A stretch of DNA of 64,000 nucleotides from Kalaharituber pfeilii. Its lineage: Eukaryota > Ascomycota > Pezizomycetes > Pezizales > Pezizaceae. Positions within the stretch are counted from its first letter, which is position 1; every line of letters begins with the position of its first letter. The position numbers and the translations under genes are program-made. The stretch lies in NCBI GenBank assembly GCA_015179045.1, contig WHUZ01000053.1, positions 248,001 through 312,000 on the forward strand, read 5' to 3'. The notes under the pieces are model-generated. The model was given only the letters and a program-made list of their open reading frames with translations. It searched no databases and was not told the origin of the DNA. Shown piece by piece: positions 44,269-53,336 of the stretch.

Positions 44269-45542
44269 ATATCAGGTAGTGAGCGGCACGAGCTAGCTCG
44301 AGCCGAGCTGGAGGGTGAGCTCGAGCCAGCTCGTGGGTAAGTGAGCTCGGCTCGAGCCGAGCTCGTGAAATAGAAGGTGAGCCCGAGCTTGATTACATGA
44401 TATTGATAACTAATCTAAACTATTCTACAGCTTCATCCTCCTCGCCGCTATCCACTAAATTCAGTATTTCTTCTACATTTACTCCTGCTGCAAGTTCCTT
44501 CACTGCTTCCTTCAGCTCATCAACATTGAGCCAGGACTTTAAGTACATAATAGCACTCATAGTCTCACCTTCCATTCCGGTTCGGCACTTGTTCAGAACT
44601 TCGCCTTTTCTAAACTTTGGGGTTGCAATATTGGAGGAGCTCTAGAAATGATGCCTTTTCTGCTAGTTTGATTGGTGAATTTGTTGAGATAAGAGAGCGG
44701 CAAAGGAGTTCACGATACGTGTTTCGGAAAAGCCCTCTGGTTTAGCTTCGCTTTGTTGGAACTATCATCTCAAATGGTATTCGTCGCTTCAATTCTGTGG
44801 CGTTACTAGCTGACCCGAAAGTGGAACTGATGCATGTGACTTCCGAAGATAGTGAAGTAACATGGATGTGGTTGTTGTACTCGAGTATGATACAGCTTTT
44901 GACTTGCCAAGTCTTGAAACAATGCACACATATAAAATTTCGCGCTTATTATCTGATATTTTTCGCCGCAAAATCATACACATACAGGTAACTATGATGA
45001 TGAGAGTTCAAAACAGTATGCTGATCTTTAACTGAAGAATATCGGCCAGCTAGGCTGGCAAGAAAGGCATTATAAATTGATATAGAATTGGTTGTCATAT
45101 TGATAAATTGCTAATGTAGTATAAGGAACAAGAATCTTGAAGTGTAGTATGAGGATTAAGGGTCTCGAAGCGTAGTATGAGTCTCGAAGTCTTGATATTG
45201 GGTAGTAGTAAAGAGAAAAGAATTTCAAGAGGATAGAGAGAATAGAGAGGCCTAATATACACTCTTAAAATGTGTAACTTACCTTCTAAAGACCTTAAGA
45301 GATATTAAACATAAAAGACTTGATATAGGTCTATGTAATTGAACCACTTTTGATATTTATAGAAGTTGTTGGCAGGTCGGAATGAGCTCCGAGTCTCTAA
45401 TTTACTACCATGTTAGGTATTTATAGTTTACGAAACCCTGCGCTGGCTAAGCATTTTAGCGAGCTGTCAAGAGAAACACTAGCGTGATCTTGGCTGTCTC
45501 AAGCTCGAGCTGGCTCGGCTCGTGCCGCTCACTAATATCAGG
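44269..45542. mobile_element. Complete non-autonomous hAT transposon with 8-bp target duplication
   Basis: Element body 44277-45534 (1258 bp). Both ends carry the perfect 17-bp terminal inverted repeat TAGTGAGCGGCACGAGC (44277-44293 and its complement 45518-45534). Flanking both ends is the identical octamer ATATCAGG (44269-44276 and 45535-45542). An 8-bp duplication is the hallmark of the hAT superfamily. Subterminal sequence is packed with GAGCTCG/CTCGAGC palindromic words, especially 44292-44385, as expected of transposase-binding subterminal repeats. On the minus strand the interior retains two scraps of hAT transposase (next entry), so the element is an internally deleted derivative. Nearly perfect ends and target duplication suggest relatively recent insertion compared with the surrounding decayed repeats. 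Confidence 0.9.
44420..44675 (-). pseudogene. hAT transposase remnant (core start fused to dimerisation domain)
   Basis: Reading the minus strand, 44675-44613 encodes PIKLAEKASFLELLQYCNPK, resembling the hAT motif in which a conserved Glu and Phe precede a Leu-rich stretch and an Asn-Pro at the beginning of the transposase core. It runs into a stop at 44612-44610. One frame over, the next codons to the stop at 44420 encode a hAT C-terminal dimerisation (hATC) end: CRTGMEGETMSAIMYLKSWL, equivalent to the usual R-N-R-L-x-x-x-x-x-x-A-L-M-x-L-K-S-W pattern. An acidic tail (VDSGEEDEAVE) follows. Everything between these parts, normally several hundred residues with the catalytic Asp and Glu, is missing. 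It is not functional. Confidence 0.72.
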
Positions 45543-46492
45543 CCATAGTTGAGGATGCATGATATCATAAGAAAGAGCCCAATTCCGAAAGCCATAGAAA
45601 ATAGTCACACGTTGAGGAGGACAGCCAACTCAGAATGGCATCCAGACGCAGCCCTCGGAAAGATTCTGTCACTGTGATAGGCGGTTGATGTCCCCAGGCG
45701 TTAGTGCGTCTGACGCATGGGACACATGGGGACGCAAACGATTTTTTTTGCTGATGAAGTTGCATCACATCATGACGTTGACATTGTCATGACGTTGATA
45801 TTGCATTACACCACTATTATGGCAGAACTCAACCCTTACGATATTCTCACTCCGGACCTATTATTGGCAATTGGAATAGAACACAGAGTACATGCTGTTA
45901 TTGTACAACAAAGCTCGTATGCAGACATCAGCATTGCAAGGAAACGTGTACTTAGAGGAGGCCTATTTTTCAGCAAACTCGCAGCATCCTTTTGAAGGTC
46001 CACTTTGCTCGTAGTTTTGATATTTTGGGTAGGCTGATTGAGTGTGTAAAAAGCCGTAGTACGTTACTCGCAGGTCCCGGTCACAAGTTTGACAGGGCGG
46101 TTTTACGGTATCGGTACTGTTGTAGATATAGGCAGGGAACAAGACGTTGCTTGAGGACTTATGTACATGAGGGGAAGGCATGAATTAAATACAAAAACTG
46201 GACATGACATAGGAGACTATAGTTTCCTGTACTTTTCCCTGGACGGTGGTTTATTTCCCGAGCGGTGACTTTATTTCCTGAGCGGTGACTTATTCATTGG
46301 GGCACGGGGCCTATCCTTTGATCCGCGGCGTCCGGGGCTTTATTTCCTTAATGCGGACCATTCCTGCTTGGCTAGTCTGTGACAGAGTGCTGTAGCAGAA
46401 AACATAGACAGTGATAGTGATAGCAGTAGTAGTTTGAGACTTGGAATGCAATAGCTGTAATTGACAAGTTTGACCTTGATGGCTGCGGGATC

Positions 46493-46523
<31 letters not shown>

Positions 46524-46842
46524 GACTGCATATCTGTAGTTACGTAGTCAAATTGTAGCAAACAAACACATCCCCAGTTCCAATTGCACCTCTTGGGTCG
46601 TATCCCGCCTTGGTCATTCATACTGATGCTAGGTCTATCATAAACGATCTGATACCCCCAGTCGAGTTCGCTGGGACAGCGTATGATACAATGAAGGCTC
46701 TTTCTGGATAGAAAAATGAATGAATAAGTAGATGCTGCATATTGAGGCTTGTGTGAGGTCCGGCTGCAAAAGATTGCAATGCTATCAAGAGTATTGCAGC
46801 GGCTTACAACGAAGAGTTCGAGAAGAAGTAAAAGGTACTCTC
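45543..46842. other. Intergenic repeat-rich sequence
   Basis: No supported gene. Contains an imperfect 22-bp tandem repeat around TTTATTTCCYGAGCGGTGAC (46250-46290) and a 27-nt poly-T (46497-46523). Confidence 0.5.
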
Positions 46843-47682
46843 ACCACAAAGCGACGTACACCACGTCCCGACGCACGTTTTGCACCAAAATTGAGCATGC
46901 GCGACAACATATATCTCAACCACCACAATAGAATTTTGTATGCGCTTTTCAGGGAAAATAAATAAAGGGTTATTCTTTACCTTTAATATCTCTACCTGCT
47001 CTGAAAAGACACTGTGATCGATTAATGGCACCATGAATTTTGCTTTGATGTCTTGGCATGCACTTATATGGAATTCCCATACAACGTGCACTGGAGGGTA
47101 GAATGCACTGCTTCCCTTCAACGCTCACCATAATGGCTACAGAATTGTGGCTAGAGAGTCTGCCCAATAGGTCTCTTGATAATTAGCACTTTGACTGGCT
47201 TAATGTTGTTTAATGCCTAGTTCATACATCAAATTACCATTTCTGGTAGTTTTCCTATACAATTATTGCATACAATTTCTATGAGAATATGAATTTTGTG
47301 AATAACTCCACCACTTCTTCAGAAATTCTCTTGGTGCATTTCTCAGATCTTTGAATAAAGTAAAATATGATATTCAATCATCCTACTGTTTTTATCAAAT
47401 GTAATTCAGGTGTGATAAGTGGAATTCAATACTAGTGGTATTACAGTGAAGAATAATGCCAAGCCTATGCCAATGTATGGTGTGAAATTCATGGAGTCAT
47501 AAGCCCCTTCAGGACATCATTTCTGAAGAAGCTAAGGTGCGGAATATGAAGATTAGTCCTTCATTTACCCCCTCTACAAGCTGGATGCCAAATTCTATTC
47601 TGGTGGTTGAGATATATGTTGTCGCGCGCGGTCAGTTTTGGTGTAAAACGTGCGTCAGGACATGGTGTACGTCGTGTTGTGG
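46843..47682. mobile_element. Inverted pair of decayed Tc1/mariner-like transposase fragments
   Basis: The segment 46843-46938 recurs as its diverged reverse complement at 47589-47682 (shared words include CGACGTACACCA, GACGCACGTTTT and CGACAACATATATCTCAACC). Weaker inverted similarity continues into the interior. Read outward to inward, both copies encode the same peptide, TPRPDARF(A/T)PKL followed by RDNIYLNH(H/Q)NRI. This resembles the second helix-turn-helix of Tc1-family transposases (consensus-like RPxxLTxRDxRxLxxxxRxN). Stops and frameshifts interrupt the rest. Either two insertions in opposite orientation or one element with long inverted ends. The family assignment is tentative. Confidence 0.5.
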
Positions 47683-47851
47683 ACAGTAAGCACTGGGATT
47701 ACTTATTCCTCGGAAGCGCTAATAGCAGCCGTAACTGAGAGTATATAACTAATTGAGCGTACACTCTACTCTTGATAAAAGAATATTCGTTGGGGTTTGC
47801 TATATATGGGATGGAAGGCGGGAGCAAGGTAGGGGGTACTGGTCGAGATAT

Positions 47852-48019
47852 TATAGTGACCCGTAAAAAGTCTTGCAGTATTGTGGATAGGTGTGTCCCG
47901 CAATATGCAGTTCAAGTATGCATTTATCGTAGGCTACATTTGGCAAAGAGATCTGCATATTGCATGATACACTTACCCCAATATTGCCTAATCCCCAAGA
48001 CTTTTTACGGGTCACTGTA
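47852..48019. mobile_element. TA-flanked MITE, 164 bp, family 1
   Basis: Body 47854-48017, ends TAGTGACCCGTAAAAAGTCTTG and the complement of CAGTGACCCGTAAAAAGTCTTG; the only difference in 22 bases is the outermost one (C to T). It is flanked on both sides by TA (47852-47853, 48018-48019), the target duplication of Tc1/mariner/pogo elements. Imperfect inward pairing continues (CAATATGCAG on both arms). No coding capacity. Confidence 0.82.
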
Positions 48020-50489
48020 CTCGAGTACTTGATTAGGTAGTGGAAACTTAGTTGGGAAATAAGTTTTTATTGATGCGAGGGAATAAAAATTAGTCTCGTA
48101 ACCAGACGCTGACTCTGGGTACGAGAACAACGCTGACTGGGGACGGAAGCCTGATGAATTGAGATTCAAAGTATTTAAGGGGCGCAGAGCACCCTTGGTC
48201 AAGAGCCGCAGCAAGTGTCGCTGCTGTTATTCGGGGCCAGAGTGGAACCCTGGCCGTTCTGGATTAGTATTGGGGTCAGAGGGGAGTATGATCCCCCCTC
48301 AGGCTGACCCTGTAGATCCAGTACGGAGTATGTCAGACATGTCAGATATGCAGTGTCCCATGCATGCGATGTACAACAGCAATAACTGTGCTGCATCACG
48401 CAGTGCTATATGAGCTGTACCCGAGTCCTCACACGGTCTCAAACTGGCACTGTCATACTGTACATTTTTCGCTTGTGCAGGCACATAGTGAAACTGGGCT
48501 ATTATGCAGTGCAAAAAAAAAAAGTACAGACTCTATAAAGCTACGGATACAGAGACATACATAGGAAGATATTTTCTAGACAACTGGCGGTACTGGGTAA
48601 TGGATTTGGGTAGTTGAAAGCTACAGTTACGATGCTGCATATCTGACATGCAGGCCACTTACCCTACGGTCTTGGTGGCCCCGTGACGCTACCAAACTTG
48701 CTATACTTCCTCAACATAGATCAGCATAGGTAGGTAACAGAGTACATCAAGATTAGTAAGATCTCAGGCAGGATCATTGACATCTGGCAGCTCACAGTGT
48801 GATCTTGGCTGTGCGCAATATTCTGGTAGACTACTTCCTATCTTAAGGATACTGTCCTAATCAAGGAACTCCACTACTACATGACCACTCACCCATTACA
48901 AGATCTCCTCATCTAAGATAATAGGTGCCTGTAGAACCTGTCGCCGGGCTGAGGAAAGCTGCCGTTGCCATGCTGAAAAGCTACTACTGTCTTATTCATG
49001 GAACTAGTCTTTTTTAAGGGCAGGACCTGAAATTCCACCTTTCTTAAATGTATGGTATCATAAGCTGATGAAGCTTAGTCTCGGCATAGTCTCGTGTCCA
49101 GTCTCGGCACTGCTATTTCGTGGAGCTTAATCCAAGCGGTTAGAAGTATTTAGTTACATCCGATATCACTACCACAGTTCAGATCAATTCCCACCAGAGA
49201 AATTAATTCCTTCTAATCTGACTTGATGATCGTTCATTCTCATTCCTTACTCAAACATCATTTTTTCATTGCTAGTGATCAATGGATACATTACTAGTTA
49301 AAAGCCTCCGTATGGTTGCTTCGGATTTTCACACTGGCCCGATGGTCCTGCACCCGAGTTGTGTTCACGGTGGTGGAATTAGCTTCAACAACGCCAAAAA
49401 CAATCGCAACCAAATCTGCCTCAGGCTTAGGAAGTAGTACTTTAGAAGCCAGAATTGCAGCACAGGAGAAATATTAACACATCCTTGATGCCTCCCCAAC
49501 CTAATCTGAGCGCAATCGTCAGCGAACAGTTCTAGCCCTCCAAGGCCCAACATCAAACCATTGATGAAAGCAGCACCAGGTTGATTGCGGTGATCCTCAG
49601 AATTGAAGTTAATGTCGATGGTCGTTATAAGACAGAGCTAGGGGGTGCTTGTAGAAGATTGCCATTCTGAATCCCCGGCATTGTGGGAGTTTGACGGGTC
49701 CACGTGTACAAGAGAGGAATTTGTATGGGGGACGTCAGTAGGTTATGAAAGCATCGAGCATGATCATATCTTCTGGCTGGAGTGATCTAACTATAGGTCG
49801 ATGGGGTGAGCGCAAATCTAACTTACTATTCCAACTTGAGAAACTCGCGATATTATTAATGGGGATAGTGGGGGGTGTAAACTAGTCAGCTTGGGGTTAC
49901 GAGACTAGATGAAGACCACACATGTATGAGATGTAGTCTTGCATGAGCAGAAAGGGTAATCTGGGCGGTGAGGCAGGGGCATTGCTTTGTCTGGGTAATG
50001 ACACTGCTGGGAGCTCAGTCTAGCTTGGCACCTGCCTGTAGCTCTACCAGTATTTCACAAATGTTAGGTCTTGGCATCTATACCCCTTTTCTATTGGCAT
50101 GTTGAGCACAGTAGCCATACCATACCATCTGCCCTGCTGCCTTAACGGTTTCTGCTACATGCACACATTTTAGATCCCCAGGCTACTGTGAAACTGTGTA
50201 GTATGATTTTAGTGCCAGGGTTTAGGGACTGTGGCTTGTGCTAGCCAGACTAAATATAGACACAAACCGTGTAGAGTACAGTACTGTTTATTCAGGAACA
50301 ACAGGGTATGATACCCAATAGGGAGCTTTTGCTACCCAGGGATGCATCAGGGATTGAAGTCGTTAGCATGTGGCACAATCCTGAGCCTGGCAGAAAGTGT
50401 TCAGGCAACCGGAGGGGTCACATGCTGGCCCCCAAGTACAGTAGGGGGTGAAAAAAAAGGTTAATCATAATATGGGGAAGTTTTCAGTG
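48020..50489. other. Gene-free sequence, 2.5 kb
   Basis: No gene or intact element recognised. It holds copies of the AGTCTCGTAAC..GCTGACT motif (48092-48114 and inverted at 49884-49906), suggesting fragments of one dispersed repeat family. Confidence 0.5.
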
Positions 50490-50661
50490 TACAGGTGACC
50501 CTGGCTATAATGAAGGCCAAGAATCCGACCGATTTTCTTCACTATAGCCAGTTTTCACTATAGCGAGGGCACTTTCTTTACCTGTGTAGACACAGAAGCT
50601 CGCCCATCCCTTCACCGAGATTTCACTAAAAAGAGGTTCATTATAGCCAGGGTCACCTGTA
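50490..50661. mobile_element. TA-flanked MITE, 168 bp, family 2, copy A
   Basis: Body 50492-50659. Ends are CAGGTGACCCTGGCTATAAT and its inverse, extending to TGAA/TTCA, i.e. about 23 bp of perfect terminal inverted repeat. TA lies on both sides (50490-50491, 50660-50661). The interior has direct repeats of CACTATAGC. The CAGG..TA-flank structure is that of pogo/Fot1-type elements. A second copy of the same length lies at 51702-51869. Confidence 0.87.
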
Positions 50662-50736
50662 TGATATTCAGATCGCGAGTGCAAATTCAGTTTCTTACCA
50701 GATCGCCAGCATCACGCCTCCTCAACAATGCTTTAG

Positions 50737-50877
50737 ATGTCCAGCTCTAGAGAAATGGAAGATATGTTACGCTCACCAGGAAGCCCAGGAGAAATGACTT
50801 TGGAAGACTTCTGCAAATCATTTCCTAATCCCGATAGCAAGCCAATGGCATTATCTTCAATGGGTGCCTTCCCGTAA
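50737..50877 (+). CDS. Possible orphan small ORF, 46 residues
   Basis: Open frame beginning MSSSREMEDMLRSPG and ending MALSSMGAFP. It has balanced, coding-like amino acid composition and a CTTTAG acceptor-like site directly before the ATG. It sits beside a MITE, and its 3' end overlaps one arm of an inverted repeat (50861-50893 with 51493-51527). No similarity recognised. It could be a stranded exon of a captured or decayed gene, or chance. Confidence 0.15.
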   Translation: MSSSREMEDMLRSPGSPGEMTLEDFCKSFPNPDSKPMALSSMGAFP

Positions 50878-51639
50878 GGATTTATGTGAAATTGAAACCA
50901 AATTTTACCAGGGTACATTTCCACTGCAAGAAGGGGATAGTTTCTCTCAGCACTTGGACGTGAGTAAATAAATCTAGAAAACTTTTTGTTATACAGACAT
51001 TTACACCTTAAATACAGAAATTATAAGCCAGTGAACAAGCTGTCAATCCACTACAAAAGACAGCATGAGCTCTCAAGCTCCAAGAGACAGCACTAGGTCT
51101 TAAGAAACAGCAGTCAAGTACCAATGTATCGAAGAAGTGAAAGCGTAGAGGAGTTCAGCCATTTTCCACTGGAGGATAAGAATGCATTACTGGATATTAC
51201 ATATGCAAGCAGGACTAGGTGCCTACGGTCGGAGGGTTGGTGCAACCAGACTAGATGCAAATGTGAATTTAAATATCCTCTATATGGTATAGTTATTATA
51301 AACTATGTTACTTCAGCAGTAGTGTACTCTAACTAACTGCTTTTGTAATTTATTGTTTATTGTATGCATACATTCAAGTGAGTATTTTGAAAGAGGGAGG
51401 GGGTACCCCTCTTTCAAAAAATTGTTTCAAACGTTCTATCAAACGATAAAACAGGGATACGGACCCCGGTTTTATTTCGAAGCCGGGGTTTAAATTTCAC
51501 ATAAACCCTTAGGGGGAAGGCACCCAAATGTCTATGATATTGAAGCTATCAGATGCACTAAAAGTTTTTCTCTCTTTTTTGTATTGATATATCTTGAACT
51601 AAATCACCACTCTGCTAAGCCTATTACATAAGGCAATAC

Positions 51640-52004
51640 TGAGGCCATGCCGCCGGTATTTCACTATAGCAAGGAGACTTTACCTGTTGCTGAATTGATT
51701 ACAGGTGAACCGAAGGCCAAGAATCTGACCGATTTTCTTCACTATAACCTGTTTTCACTATAGCGAGGGCACTTTCTTTACCTGTGTAGACAAAGAAGCT
51801 CGCCCATCCCTTCACTATACATAGCCAGGTTTTCACTAAAAAGAGGTTCATTATAGCCAGGGTCACCTGTAGTCTTTTACTTTCACTTTATCGCTTCTTT
51901 TCACTATAGCCAGGGTGCTTTAGCTGCGTGCACAAACGATCTCGCCCATTCCTGAACTAAGGACTTCACTATAAGGAGTTTCACTATAGCCAGGGTCACT
52001 TGTA
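51640..52004. mobile_element. Cluster of family-2 MITE copies (one complete, two partial)
   Basis: Complete copy B is 51702-51869 with TA on both sides (51700-51701, 51870-51871). It is the same length as copy A, but its left end has lost about 13 bases of the inverted repeat (CAGGTGA then straight to ACCGAAGG) while the interior carries an extra stretch. Directly upstream (about 51657-51690) and downstream (about 51880-52002, ending CAGGGTCACTTG then TA) are partial copies sharing TTTCACTATAGC and the terminal motif, so the element inserted repeatedly here or was tandemly duplicated. Confidence 0.75.
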
Positions 52005-53336
52005 GTTGAGTTTTTGCTTTGTTAGGGATACTTGTAGATTTTCCGTTGTTTATAGTAAGTGATGGTATTGAAGTGCAAGGACTGGGCTTGGCGTGAGACT
52101 ACTTGGCGCAGATGCAGGTTATGCAGCTCTCATGTTAGTTTGGATTCCAAAGAAATATTGAGTCCCTTCCAATTGCATAGATCGCAACTCAATGGGCTCA
52201 GATATTCCCTGATTTGTGATTGACCATGTGAATCGACTCGTAGAATTGATTCCTGCTTTCAGAATGAAAATTGGATAAAAACTGATGAAGATAGATGGGG
52301 GGCCAAAAAGAGGTCGTTTCCAGGGATCAGAACCAAATGTCCAGGCTTAGGGAGGAAATTCCTTCCGTAGGATTTTCTAGCGCATGGCGCAGCTAGGCTC
52401 CCTGGGAGCATCCTTGGTGCCAGCAAAAACCCCCTAATTCCATCTTACAGTCTCCGGCATGAGGTCGCGATATAGATTTTGCGTTTTTGTCTGTAACTGC
52501 TGTACATACATGTGCACTATTGCTTGGATTGCCCGGTTGAGAATAAGATGAGCGGTGGACTTTAATAAATGAGCGTGCTCCTCAGTATGCAGCCAGCCTA
52601 AGTATGAAGTAGGAATCTCTTGCTCGATTGGTGTAGCGGGGGTGAGGATAGGTTGGGGGCTGGCCGCCAGCTTGGTGAAATCTGCGGGTTCAATTCAAGG
52701 TGAACATAGAACATCACGATCCGTAGGGCTTAGTCCATAATGCTGAGAACTCAGTTTCTCGTGTCGATACTCACATTAGGCACTCCATACTGCCGCCGCA
52801 GTCGGTATAGCCTGGGTCGGTGTGTATACCCTGTTCAAGATCAGAAGCCAGTAAGCAACCGGTATAATTCTCACCACCCATGCACATGCTCACCGCCACA
52901 AGCCTCCCCTCACACGCAGCTAAATCCTACAGGTACATCCAAATACCTACATGGTACCTGAAATAAGGTATTTCTGAGGCTGACCACCTTCCTGCATGCA
53001 CCGCTGACACCGCAGTGCCCGCATACAAGTCAGCTTTCGGCGTAGGAACAAGCTATGATTGGTCTTTGCCCCTCTCATGCCCCCTCCCCCTTCAGATGCT
53101 GCATAGCCCCCGGTCTCACCTGTATTGGCTGTGTTCCTCAAAACGAACAACTTACTCGTGGTTACAAATCGGTGATGGGTGGATCATTCATAAGTCGAGG
53201 AGGGTCGTTTTGAGCGCTCTTCACTGATCATTTTCGTGCGTTGTGGTTGCTCGCATCTTCAGTGGGTTGAAGACCCATAGTTTCTACTTCACACCATCCA
53301 TATTACAATAACGAATTCCCTCCATTATATTGCGCG
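52005..53336. other. 5' flank of the S41-family gene
   Basis: No gene supported. The last 200 bases presumably contain the promoter of the gene starting at 53337. Confidence 0.5.

Noticed and set aside
45717..45995. Open frame of 92 codons with balanced composition
   Set aside because: No recognisable motif, no splice context, and located in decayed repeat sequence.
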